From NCBI RefSeq assembly GCF_949987535.1, contig NW_026646037.1, positions 153,042 to 217,041 on the forward strand: 64,000 bases of DNA, given 5' to 3'. The position numbers and the translations under genes are program-made. Position 1 is the first letter of the stretch; each line of letters starts with the position of its first letter. Positions 52,092-63,958 of the stretch are shown here, one piece after another. Origin of the DNA: Balaenoptera acutorostrata (Eukaryota; Chordata; Mammalia; Artiodactyla; Balaenopteridae). The notes beneath the pieces are model-generated. The model was not told where the DNA came from. It saw only the letters and a program-made list of their open reading frames with translations, and searched no databases.

Positions 52092-52429
52092 TCAAGGGTA
52101 GCTTAGGGTTAGGGTTAGGGTTAGAGTTAGTTTTAGGGTTAGGGCTCGGTTTAGGGTAGGGGTTAGGATTAGGGTACGCGCTAGGGTTTGGGTAGGGGTT
52201 AGGGTTAGGGTACGCGTTAGGGTGAGGTTAGTTATTAAACCTATCACACTCTCTAGATACCCCTTAGCACATAAAGGAATATTATTTGGGGGTCCAGCCA
52301 TGGAGAAGAGTTTAGACACGAGGAGAAGATAAGGAACACACCCATTATCAAGAAATCACATTAGGATTCTCTTTTTAACATGTTCCTTAAAACACTAGTG
52401 CTTAGGAAATCTATTGGAGGCAGAAGCCG
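52092..52429 (+). repeat. 338-bp monomer (copy C)
   Basis: This is the copy C counterpart of 10732 and 32670, with the same 14-hexamer loss and the same flanking monomers. Confidence 0.93.
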
Positions 52430-55364
52430 TCAAGGGTAGCTTAGGGTTAGGGTTAGGGTTAGGGTGAGGGTTAGGTTACGGCTTAGGGTACGGGTTCGGG
52501 GAGGGGTTCGGGTAGGGCGTAGGGTATGGGTTAGGGTTAGGGTTAGGGCTAGTGTTAGGGTTAGGGCTCGGTTTAGGGTACAGGATAGGATTAGGGTACG
52601 CGTTAGGGTTAGGGTAGGGGTTAGGGTTAGGGTACGCGTTAGGGTGGGGGTAGTTATTAAACCTATCCCACTCTCTAGATACCCCTTAGCATGTAAAGGA
52701 ATATTATTTGGGGGTCCAGCCATGGAGAAGAGTTTAGTCACTAGGAGAAGATAAGGAACACACCCATTATCACGAAATCACATTAGGATTCTCTTTTTAA
52801 CCTGTTCCTTAAAACACTAGTGCTTAGGAAATCTATTGGAGGCAGAAGCAGTCAAGGGTAGCTTAGGGTTAGGGTTAGGGTTAGGGTGAGGGTTAGGGTA
52901 CGGCTTAGGGTACGGGTTCGGGGAGGGGTTCGGGTAGGGCGTAGGGTATGGGTTAGGGTTAGGGTTAGGGCTAGTGTTAGGGTTAGGGCTCGGTTTAGGG
53001 TACGGGTTTGGATTAGGGTACGCGTTAGGGTTCGGGTAGCGGTTAGGGTTAGGGTACGCGTTAGGGTGAGGGTAGTTATTAAACCTATCCCACTCTCTAG
53101 ATACCCCTTAGCACGTAAAGGAATATTATTTGGGGGTCCAGCCATGGAGAAGAGTTTAGACACGAGGAGAAGATAAGGAACACACCCATTATCACGAAAT
53201 CACATTAGGATTCTCTTTTTAACCTGTTCCTTAAAACACTAGTGCTTAGGAAATCTATTGGAGGCAGAAGCAGTCAAGGGTAGCTTAGGGTTAGGGTTAG
53301 GGTTAGGGTGAGGGTTAGGGTACGGCTTAGGGTACGGGTTCGGGGAGGGTTTCGGGTAGGGCGTAGGGTATGGGTTAGGGTTAGGGTTAGGGTTAGTGTT
53401 AGGGTTAGGGCTCGGTTTAGGGTACGGGTTAGGATTAGGGTACTCGATATGGTTAGGGTACGCGTTAGGGTGAGGGTAGTTATTAAACCTATCCCACTCT
53501 CTAGATACCCCTTAGCACGTAAAGGAATATTATTTGGGGGTCCAGCCATGGAGAAGAGTTTAGACACTAGGAGAAGATAAGGAACACACCCATTATCACG
53601 AAATCACATTAGGATTCTCTTTTTAACCTGTTCCTTAAAATACTAGTGCTTAGGAAATCTATTGGAGGCAGAAGCACTCAAGGGTAGCTTAGGGTTAGGG
53701 TTAGGTTTAGGGTGAGGGTTAGGGTACGGCTTAGGGTACGGGTTCGGGGAGGGGTTCGGGTAGGGCGTAGGGTATGGGTTAGGGTTAGGGTTAGGGCTAG
53801 TGTTAGGTTTAGGGCTCGGTTTAGGGTACGGGTTAGGATTAGGGTACGTGCTAGGGTTAGGGTAGGGGTTAGGGTTAGGGAAAGCGTTAGGGTGAGGGTA
53901 GTTATTAAACCTATCACACTCTCTAGATACCCCTTAGCTCATAAAGGAATATTATTTGGGGGTCCAGCCATGGAGAAGAGTTTAGACACTAGGAGAAGAT
54001 AAGGAACACACCCATTATCACGAAATCACATTAGGATTCTCTTTTTAACCTGTTCCTTAAAACACTAGTGCTTAGGAAATCTATTGGAGGCAGAAGCAGT
54101 CAAGGGTAGCTTAGGGTTAGGGTTAGGGTTAGGGTGAGGGTTAGGGTATGGCTTAGGGTACGGGTTCGGTGAGGGGTTCGGGTAGGGCGTAGGGTATGGG
54201 TTAGGGTTAGGGTTAGGGTTAGTGTTAGGGTTAGGGCTCGGTTTAGGGTATGGGTTAGGATTAGGGTACGCGTTAGGGTTAGGGTAGGGGTTAGGGTTAG
54301 GGTACGCGTTAGGGTGGGGGTAGTTATTAAACCTATCACACTCTCTAGATTCTCCTTAGCACGTAAAGGAATATTATTGGGGGTCCAGCCATGGAGAAGA
54401 GTTTAGACACTAGGAGAAGATAAGGAACACACCCATTATCACGAAATCACATTAGGATTCTCTTTTTAACCTGTTCCTTAAAACACTATTGCTTAGGAAA
54501 TCTATTGGAGGCAGAAGCCGTCAAGGGTAGCTTAGGGTTAGGGTTAGGGTTAGGGTGAGGGTTAGGGTACGGCTTAGGGTACGGGTTCGGGGAGGGGTTC
54601 GGGTAGGGCGTAGGGTATGGTTTAGGGTTAGGGTTAGGGTTAGTGTTAGGGTTAGGGCTCGGTTTAGGGTACGGGTTAGGATTAGGGTACGCGTTAGTGT
54701 TAGGGTAGGTGTTAGGGTTAGGGTACGCGATAGGGTGAGGTTAGTTATTAAACCTATCCCACTCTCTAGATACCCCATAGTACGTAAAGGAATATTATTT
54801 GGGGGTCCAGCCATGGAGAAGAGTTTAGACACGAGGAGAAGATAAGGAACACACCCATTATCAAGAAATCACATTAGGATTCTCTTTTAAACCTGTTCCT
54901 TAAATCACTAATGCTTAGGAAATCTATTGGAGGCAGAAGCCGTCAAGGGTAGCTTAGGGTTAGGGTTAGGGTTAGGGTGAGGGTTAGGGTACGGCTTAGG
55001 GTACGGGTTCGGGGAGGGGTTCGGGTAGGCCGTAGGGTATGGGTTAGGGTTAGGGTTAGGGTTAGTGTTAGGGTTAGGGCTCGGTTTAGGGTACGGGTTA
55101 GGATTAGGGTACGCGCTAGGGTTAGGGTAGGGGTTAGGGTTAGGGTACGCGTTAGGGTGAGGGTAGTTATTAAACCTATCCCACACTCTAGATACCCCTT
55201 AGCACGTAAAGGAATATTATTTGGGGGTCCAGCCATGGAGAAGGGTTTAGACACTAGGAGAAGATAAGGAACACACCCATTATCAAGAAATCACAATATG
55301 ATTCTCTTTTTAAACTGTTCCTTAAAACACTAGTGGTTAGGAAATCTATTGGAGGCAGAAGCAG

Positions 55365-56189
55365 TCAAGGGTAGCTTAGGGTTAGGGTTAGGGTTAGGGT
55401 GAGGTTTAGGGTACGGCTTAGGGTACGGGTTCGGGGAGGGTTTCGGGTAGGGCGTAGGGTATGGGTTAGGATTAGGGTTAGGGTTAGTGTTAGGGTTAGG
55501 GCTCGGTTTAGGGTACGGGTTAGGATTAGGGTACTCGTTAGGGTTAGGGTACGCGTTAGGGTGAGGGTAGTTATTAAACCTATCACACTCTCTAGATACC
55601 CCTTAGCACGTAAAGGAATATTATTTGGGGGTCCAGCCATGGAGAAGAGTTTAGACACTAGGAGAAGATAAGGAACACACCCATTATCACGAAATCACAT
55701 TAGGATTCTCTTTTTAACCTGTTCCTTAAAACACTAGTGCTTAGGAAATCTATTGGAGGCAGAAGCAGTCAAGGGTAGCTTAGGGTTAGGGTTAGGGTTA
55801 GGGTGAGGGTTAGGGTATGGCTTAGGGTACGGGTTCGGTGAGGGGTTCGGGTAGGGCGTAGGGTATGGGTTAGGGTTAGGGTTAGGGTTAGTGTTAGGGT
55901 TAGGGCTCGGTTTAGGGTATGGGTTAGGATTAGGGTACGCGTTAGGGTTAGGGTAGGGGTTAGGGTTAGGGTACGCGTTAGGGTGGGGGTAGTTATTAAA
56001 CCTATCACACTCTCTAGATTCTCCTTAGCACGTAAAGGAATATTATTGGGGGTCCAGCCATGGAGAAGAGTTTAGACACTAGGAGAAGATAAGGAACACA
56101 CCCATTATCACGAAATCACATTAGGATTCTCTTTTTAACCTGTTCCTTAAAACACTATTGCTTAGGAAATCTATTGGAGGCAGAAGCCG
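55365..56189 (+). repeat. Duplication junction in copy C
   Basis: The monomer at 55365 matches copy B 35943 through its hexamers (TTAGGT-type start, ATTAGGATTAGGG) and through GCACGTAAAGG. Its tail has AAAACACTAG where 35943 has AAAATACTAG. The next monomer, 55769, is not the expected 36347 type. It matches 34678 and 54100, sharing GATTCTCCTTAGC and GACACTAGG. The order therefore returns four units back. The switch lies between about 55613 and 55800, probably before 55722, in the non-telomeric arm. Confidence 0.83.
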
Positions 56190-56611
56190 TCAAGGGTAGC
56201 TTAGGGTTAGGGTTAGGGTTAGGGTGAGGGTTAGGGTACGGCTTAGGGTACGGGTTCGGGGAGGGGTTCGGGTAGGGCGTAGGGTATGGTTTAGGGTTAG
56301 GGTTAGGGTTAGTGTTAGGGTTAGGGCTCGGTTTAGGGTACGGGTTAGGATTAGGGTACGCGCTAGGGTTAGGGTAGGGGTTAGGGTTAGGGTACGCGTT
56401 AGGGTGAGGGTAGTTATTAAACCTATCACACTCTCTAGATACCCCTTAGCACATAAAGGAATATTATTGGGGGGTCCAGCCATGGAGAAGAGTTTAGACA
56501 CGAGGAGAAGACAAGGAACACACCCATTATCAAGAAATCACATTAGGATTCTCTTTTTAACATGTTCCTTAAAACACTAGTGCTTAGGAAATCTATTGGA
56601 GGCAGAAGCCG
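56190..56611 (+). repeat. Deletion-junction chimeric monomer in copy C
   Basis: The left part carries TATGGTTTAGGG and GGGTTAGTG, as in 35099 and 54521. The right part carries CGCGCTAGGG, GCACATAAAGG, ATTGGGGGGTCC, GAAGACAAGG and AACATGTTCC, as in 22383 and 41807. The switch lies between about 56310 and 56362, inside the telomere-like arm. Everything between these two positions of the HOR (copy B about 35.3 to 41.9 kb) is absent downstream in copy C. Confidence 0.88.
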
Positions 56612-57858
56612 TCAAGGGTAGCTTAGGGTTAGGGTTAGGGTTAGGGTGAGGGTTAGGGTACTGCTTAGGGTACGGGTTCGGGGAGCTGTTCGGGTAGGGC
56701 GTAGGGTATGGGTTAGGGTTAGGGTTAGGGCTAGTGTTAGGTTTAGGGCTCGGTTTAGGGTACGGGTTAGGATTAGGCTACGCGTTAGGGTTAGGGTAGG
56801 GGTTAGGGTTAGTGTACGCGTTAGGGTGAGGGTAGTTATTAAACCTATCCCACTCTCTAGATACCCCTTAGCACGTAAAGGAATATTATTGGGGGTCCAG
56901 CCATGGAGAAGAGTTTAGACACTAGGAGAAGATAAGGAACACACCCATTATCACGAAATCACATTAGGATTCTCTTTTTAACCTGTTCCTTAAAACACTA
57001 GTGCTTAGGAAATCTATTGGAGGCAGAAGCAGTCAAGGGTAGCTTAGGGTTAGGTGTAGGGTTAGGGTGAGGGTTAGGGTATGGCTTAGGGTACGGGTTC
57101 GGGGAGGGGTTCGGGTAGGGCGTAGGGTATGGGTTAGGGTTAGGGTTAGGGTTAGTGTTAGGGTTAGGGCTCGGTTTAGGGTACGGTTTAGGATTAGGGT
57201 ACGCGTTAGGGTTAGGGCAGGGGTTAGGGTTAGGATACGCGTTAGGGTGGGGGTAGTTATTAAACCTATCACACTCTCTAGATACCCCTTAGCACGTAAA
57301 GGAATATTATTTGGGGGTCCAGCCATGGAGAAGAGTTTAGACACGAGGAGAAGATAAGGAACACACCCATTATCAAGAAATCACATTAGGATTCTCTTTT
57401 TAACCTGTTCCTTAAAACACTAGTGCTTAGGAATTCTATTGGAGGCAGAAGCAGTCAAGGGTAGCTTAGGGTTAGGGTTAGGGTTAGGGTGAGGGTTAGG
57501 GTACGGCTTAGGGTACGGGTTCGGGGAGGGGTTCGGGTAGGGCGTAGGGTATGGGTTAGGGTTAGGGTTAGGGCTCGGTTTAGGGTACAGGTTAGGATTA
57601 GGGTACGCGTTAGGGTTAGGGTAGGGGTTAGGGTTAGGGTACGCGTTAGGGTGAGGGTAGTCATTAAACCTATCCCACTCTCTAGATACCCCTTAGCACG
57701 TAAAGGAATATTATTTGGGGGTCCAGCCATGGAGAAGGGTTTAGACACGAGGAGAAGATAACGAACACACCCATTATCAACAAATCACATTAGGATTCTC
57801 TTTTTAACCTGTTCCTTAAAACACTAGTGCTTAGGAAATCTATTGGAGGCAGAAGCAG

Positions 57859-58280
57859 TCAAGGGTAGCTTAGGGTTAGGGTTAGGGTTAGGGTTGAGGG
57901 TTAGGGTATGGCTTAGGGTACGGGTTCGGGGAGGGGTTCGGGTAGGGCGTAGGGTATGGGTTAGGGTTAGGGTTAGGGTTAGTGTAGGGTTAGGGCTCGG
58001 TTTAGGGTACGGGTTAGAATTAGGGTACGCGTTAGTGTTAGGGTAGGGGTTAGGGTTAGGGTACGCGTTAGGGTGGGGGTAGTTATTAAACCTATCACAC
58101 TCTCTAGATTCCCCTTAGCACGTAAAGGAATATTATTTGGGGGTCCAGCCATGGAGAAGAGTTTAGACACTAGGAGAAAATAAGGAACACACCCATTATC
58201 ACGAAATCACATTAGGATTCTCTTTTTAACCTGTTCCTTAAAACACTAGTGCTTAGGAAATCTACTGGAGGCAGAAGCCG
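57859..58280 (+). repeat. Monomer with two compensating one-base indels
   Basis: Compared with 24040 and 43461, a T is inserted near 57895 (GGGTTGAGGG) and a T is missing near 57985 (AGTGTAGGG). The total stays 422 bp and only the roughly 90 bp between them are out of hexamer register. Both changes are private to this copy. Confidence 0.85.
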
Positions 58281-60375
58281 TCAAGGGTAGCTTAGGGTTA
58301 GGGTTAGGGTTAGGGTACAGCTTAGGGTACGGGTTCGGGGAGGGGTTCGGGTAGGGCGTAGGGTATGGGTTAGGGTTAGGGTTAGGGTTAGTGTTAGGAT
58401 TAGGGCTCGGTTTAGGGTACGGGTTAGGATTAGGGTACGCGTTAGGGATACGGTAGGGGTTAGGGTTAGGGTACGCGTTAGGGTGGGGGTAGTTATTAAA
58501 CCTATCACACTCTCTAGATACCCCTTAGCACGTAAAGGACTATTATTTGGGGGTCCAGCCATGGAGAAGAGTTTAGACACGAGGAGAAGATAAGGAACAC
58601 ACCCATTATCAAGAAATCACAATGTGATTCTCTTTTTAAAGTGTTCCTTAAAACACTAGTGCTTAGGAAATCTATTGGAGGCAGAAGCAGTCAAGGGTAG
58701 CTTAGGGTTAGGGTTAGGGTTAGGGTGAGGGTTAGGGTACGGCTTAGGGTACGGGTTCGGGGAGGGGTTCGGGTAGGGCGTAGGGTATGGGTTAGGGTTA
58801 GGGTTAGGGCTAGTGTTAGGGTTAGGGCTCGGTTTAGGGTACATGTTAGGATTAGGGTATGCGTTAGGGTTAGGGTAGGGGTTAGGGTTAGGATACGCGT
58901 TAGGGTGAGGGAAGTTATTAAACCTATCCCACTCTCTAGATACCCCTTAGCACGAAAAGGAATATTATTTGGGGGTCCAGCCATGGAGAAGAGTATAGAC
59001 ACGAGAAGATAAGGAACACACCTATTATCAAGAAATCACATTAGGATTCTCTTTTTAACCTGTTCCTTAAATCACTAGTGCTTAGGAAATCTATTGGAGG
59101 CAGAAGCCGTCAAGGGTAGCTTAGGGTTAGGGTTAGGGTTAGGGTGAGGGTTAGGGTACGGCTTAGGGTACGGGTTCGGGGAGGGGTTCGGGTAGGGCGT
59201 AGGGTATTGGTTAGAGTTAGGGTTAGGGTTAGTGTTAGGGTTAGGGCTCGGTTTAGGTTACGGGTTAGGATTAGGGTACGCGTTAGTGTTAGGGTAGGGG
59301 TTAGGGTTAGGGTACGCTTTAGGGTGAGGGTAGTTATTAAACCTATCCCACTCTCTAGATACCCCTTAGCACGTAAAGGACTATTATTTGGGGGTCCAGC
59401 CATGGAGAAGAGTTTAGACACGAGGAGAAGATAAGGAACACACCCATTATCAAGAAATCACAATGTGATTCTCTTTTTAAACTGTTCCTTAAAACACTAA
59501 TGCTTAGGAAATCTATTGGAGGCAGAAGCAGTCAAGGGTAGCTTAGGGTTAGGGTTGGGGTTAGGGTGAGGGTTAGGGTACGGCTTAGGGTACGGGTTCG
59601 GGGAGGGGTTCGGGTAGGCCGTAGGGTATGGGTTAGGGTTAGGGTTAGGGTTAGTGTTAGGGTTAGGGCTCGGTTTAGGGTACGGGTTAGGATTAGGGTA
59701 TGCGTTAGGGTTAGGGTAGCGGTTAGGGTTAGGATACGCGTTAGGGTGAGGGTAGTTATTAAACCTATCCCACTCTCTAGATACCCCTTAGCACGTAAAG
59801 GAATATTATTTGGGGGTCCAGCCATGGAGAAGAGTTTAGACACGAGGAAAAGATAAGGAACACACCCATTATCAAGAAATCACATTAGGATTCTTTTTTA
59901 AACCTGTTCCTTAAATCACTAGTGCTTAGGAAATCTATTGGAGGCAGAAGCCGTCAAGGGTAGCTTAGGGTTAGGGTTAGGGTTAGGGTGAGGGTTAGGG
60001 TACGGCTTAGGGTACGGGTTCGGGGAGGGGTTCGGGTAGGGCGTAGGGTATGGGTTAGAGTTAGGGTTAGGGATAGTGTTAGGGTTAGGGCTCGGTTTAG
60101 GGTACAGGTTAGGATTAGGGTACGCGTTAGTGTTAGGGTAGGGGTTAGGGTTAGGGTACGCTTTAGGGTGAGGGTAGTTATTAAACCTATCCCACTCTCT
60201 AGATACCCCTTAGCACGTAAAGGAATATTATTTGGGGGTCCAGCCATGGAGAAGGGTTTAGACACTAGGAGAAGATAAGGAACACACCCATTATCATGAA
60301 ATCACAATATGATTCTCTTTTTAAACTGTTCTTTAAAACACTAGTGGTTAGGAAATCTATTGGAGGCAGAAGCAG

Positions 60376-61005
60376 TCAAGGGTAGCTTAGGGTTAGGGTT
60401 AGGGTTAGGGTGAGGGTTAGGTTACGGCTTAGGGTACGGGTTCGGGCAGGGTTTCGGGTAGGGCGTAGGGTATGGGTTAGGGTTAGGGTTAGGGTTAGTG
60501 TTAGAGTTAGGGCTCGGTTTAGGGTACGGGTTAGGATTAGGGTACTCGTTAGGGTTAGGGTAGCGGTTAGGGTTAGTATACGCGTTAGGGTGGGTTAGGG
60601 TTAGGGTTAGGGTTAGGGTGAGGGTTAGGGTACGGCTTAGGGTACGGGTTCGGGGAGGGGTTCGGGTAGGGCGTAGGGTATGGGTTAGGGTTAGGGTTAG
60701 GGCTAGTGTTAGGGTTAGGGCTCAGTTTAGGGTATGGGTTAGGATTAGGGTACGCGTTAGGGTTCGGGTAGGGGTTACGGTTAGGGTACGCGTTAGTGTG
60801 AGGGTAGTTATTAAACCTATCCCACTCTCTAGATAACCCTTAGCACGTAAAGGAATATTATTTGGGAGTCCAGCCATGGAGAAGAGTTTAGACACGAGGA
60901 GAAGATAAGGAACACACCCATTATCAAGAAATCACATTAGGATTCTCTTTTTAAACTGTTCCTTAAAACACTAGTGCTTAGGAAATCTATTGGAGGCAGA
61001 AGCCG
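60376..61005 (+). repeat. Fused double telomere-like arm (copy C)
   Basis: This is the counterpart of 26557-27186 and 45979-46608, with the same TGGG join. Its presence in all three HOR copies shows that the loss of the non-telomeric arm happened before the HOR was amplified. Confidence 0.93.
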
Positions 61006-63536
61006 TCAAGGGTAGCTTAGGGTTAGGGTTAGGGTTAGGGTGAGGGTTAGGGTACGGTTTAGGGTACGGGTTCAGGGAGGGGTTCGGGTAGGGCGTAGGG
61101 TATGGGTTAGGGTTAGGGTTAGAGTTAGTGTTAGGGTTAGGGCTCGGTTTAGGGTACGGGTTAGGATTAGGGTACGCGATAGGGTTAGGGTAGGGGTTAT
61201 GGTTAGGGTACGCGTTAGGGTGAGGGTAGTTATTAAACCTATCACACTCTCTAGATACCCCTTAGCACATAAAGGAATATTATTTGGGGGTCCAGCCATG
61301 GAGAAGAGTTTAGACACGAGGAGAAGACAAGGAACACACCCATTATCAAGAAATCATATTAGGATTCTCTTTTTAACATGTTCCTTACAACACTAGTGCT
61401 TAGGAAATCTATTGGAGGCAGAAGCCGTCAAGGGTAGCTTAGGGTTAGGGTTAGTTTTAGGATGAGGGTTAGGGTACGGCTTAGGGTACGGGTTCGGGGA
61501 GGTGTTCGGGTAGGGCGTAGGGTATGGGATAGGGTTAGGGTTAGGGCTAGTGTTAGGTTTAGGGCTCGGTTTAGGGTACGGGTTAGGATTAGGGTACGCG
61601 TTAGGGTTAGGGTAGGGGTTAGGGTTAGTGTACGCGTTAGGGTGAGGGTAGTTATTAAACCTATCCCACTCTCTAGATACCCCTTAGCACGTAAAGGAAT
61701 ATTATTGGGCGTCCAGCCATGGAGAAGAGTTTAGACACGAGGAGAAGATAAGGAACACACCCATTATCAAGAAATCACATTAGGATTCTCTTTTTAACCT
61801 GTTCCTTAAAACACTACTGCTTAGGAAATCTATTGGAGGCAGAAGCAGTCAAGGGTAGCTTAGGGTTAGGGTTAGGGTTAGGGTGAGGGTTAGGGTACGG
61901 CTTAGGGTACGGGTTCGGGGACGGGTTCGGGTAGGGCGTAGGGTATGGGTTAGGGTTAGGGTTAGGGCTAGTGTTAGGGTTAGGGCACGGTTTAGGGTAC
62001 GGGTTAGGATTAGGCTACGCGTTAGGGTTAGGGTAGGGGTTAGGGTTAGGGTACGCGTTAGGGTGGGGGTAGTTATTAAACCTATCACACTCTCTAGATA
62101 CCCCTTAGCACGTAAAGGAATATTATTTGGGGGTCCAGCCATGGAGAAGAGTTTAGACACTAGGAGAAGATGAGGAACACACCCATTATCACGAAATCAC
62201 ATTAGGATTCTCTTTTTAACCTGTTCCTTAAAACACTAGTGCTTAGGAAATCTATTGGAGGCAGAAGCCGTCAAGGGTAGCTTAGGGTTAGGGTTAGGGT
62301 TAGGGTGAGGGTTAGGGTACGGCTTAGGGTACGGGTTCGGGGAGGGGTTCGGGTAGGGCGTAGGGTATGGGTTAGGGTTAGGGTTAGGGTTAGTGTTAGG
62401 GTTAGGGCTCGGTTTAGGGTACGGGTTAGGATTAGGGTACGCGTTAGTGTTAGGGTAGGTGTTAGGGTTAGGGTACGCGATAGGGTGAGGTTAGTTATTA
62501 AACCTATCCCACTCTCTAGATACCCCTTAGTACGTAAAGGTATATTATTTGGGGGTCCAGCCATGGAGAAGAGTTTAGACACTAGGAGAAGATAAGGAAC
62601 ACACCCATTATCAAGAAATCACATTAGGATTCTCTTTTTAACCTGTTCCTTAAAACACTAGTGCTTAGGAAATCTATTGGAAGCAGAAGCAGTCAAGGGT
62701 AGCTTAGGGTTAGGGTTAGGGTTAGGGTGAGGGTTAGGGTATGGCTTAGGGTACGGGTTCGGGGAGGGGTTCGGGTAGGGCGTAGGGTAAGGGTTAGGGT
62801 TAGGGTTAGGGTTAGGGTTAGGGTTAGGGCTCGGTTTAGGGTACGGGTTAGGATTAGGGTACGCGTTAGGGTTAGGGTAGGGGTTAGGGTTAGGGTAAGC
62901 GTTAGGGTGGGCGTAGTTATTAAACCTATCACACTCTCTAGATACCCCTTAGCACGTAAAGGACTATTATTTGGGGGTCCAGCCATGGAGAAGAGTTTAG
63001 TCACGAGGAGAAGATAAGGAACACACCCATTATCAAGAAATCACAATGTGATTCTCTTTTTAAACTGTTCCTTAAAACACTAGTGCTTAGGAAATCTATT
63101 GGAGGCAGAAGCAGTCAAGGGTAGCTTAGGGTTAGGGTTAGGGTTAGGGTGAGGGTTAGGGTACCACTTAGGGTACGGGTTCGGGGAGGGGTTCGGGTAG
63201 GGCGTAGGGTATGGGTTAGTGTTAGGGTTAGGGCTAGTGTTAGGGTTAGGGCTCGGTTTAGGGTACGGGTTAGGATTAGGGTATGCGTTAGGGTTAGGGT
63301 AGGGGTTAGGGTTAGGATACGCGTTAGGGTGAGGGAAGTTATTAAACCTATCCCACTCTCTAGATACCCCTTAGCACGAAAAGGAATATTATTTGGGAGT
63401 CCAGCCATGGAGAAGAGTTTAGACACAAGGAGAAGATAAGGAACACACCCATTATCAAGAAATCACATTAGGATTCTCTTTTTAACATGTTCCTTAAAAC
63501 ACTAGTGCTTAGGAAATCTATTGGAGGCAGAAGCCA

Positions 63537-63958
63537 TCAAGGGTAGCTTAGGGTTAGGGTTAGGGTTAGGGTGAGGGTTAGGGTACGGTTTAGGGTACGG
63601 GTTCGGGGAGGGGTTCGGGTAGGGCGTAGGGTATGGGTTAGGGTTAGGGTTAGGGTTAGTGTTAGGGTTAGGGCTCGGTTTAGGGTACGGGTTAGGATTA
63701 GGGTACGCGTTAGGGTTAGGGTAGGGGTTAGGGTTAGGGTACGCGTTAGGGTGGGGGTAGTTATTAAACCTATCACACTCTCTAGATACCCGTTAGCACG
63801 TAAAGGAATATTATTTGGGGGTCCAGACATGGAGAAGAGTTTAGACACTAGGAGAAGATAAGGAACACACCCATTATCACGAAATCACATTAGGATTCTC
63901 TTTTTAACCTGTTCCTTAAAACACTAGTGCTTAGGAAATCTATTGGAGGCAGAAGCAG
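63537..63958 (+). repeat. Last complete monomer, chimeric right part
   Basis: The left part, up to the marker GATACCCGTTAGC (about 63785-63797), matches 29718 and 49140. The right part then departs: GTCCAGACATGG (NcoI site lost), TTATCACGAAATC, CACATTAGGATT and AACCTG replace GTCCAGCCATGG, TTATCAAGAAATC, CACAATATGATT and AAACTG. The rare GACATGG is otherwise seen only near 1376, in the monomer at 1087. The HOR order therefore breaks between about 63797 and 63880. Confidence 0.8.

Larger units (their letters stand above)
49562..63958 (+). repeat. Higher-order repeat copy C (14,397 bp, 35 telomere-like arms)
   Basis: Monomer starts are 49562, 49984, 50406, 50828, 51249, 51670, 52092, 52430, 52852, 53274, 53678, 54100, 54521, 54943, 55365, 55769, 56190, 56612, 57033, 57455, 57859, 58281, 58691, 59110, 59532, 59954, 60376, a telomere-only arm at about 60596, 61006, 61428, 61849, 62271, 62693, 63115 and 63537. 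Units 1-15 follow copy B units 1-15 and units 18-35 follow B units 30-47. Units 16 and 17 replace 14 units of B. The last monomer's right part departs from the HOR (see 63537). Confidence 0.94.

Noticed and set aside
256..63861. Many open reading frames of 60-136 codons on both strands
   Set aside because: They are the stop-free phases of a 6-bp repeat plus a short run into the non-telomeric arm. They overlap each other on both strands, repeat with the monomer, and in the cases checked start at GTG. They have no ribosome-binding or splice context and no recognisable domain.
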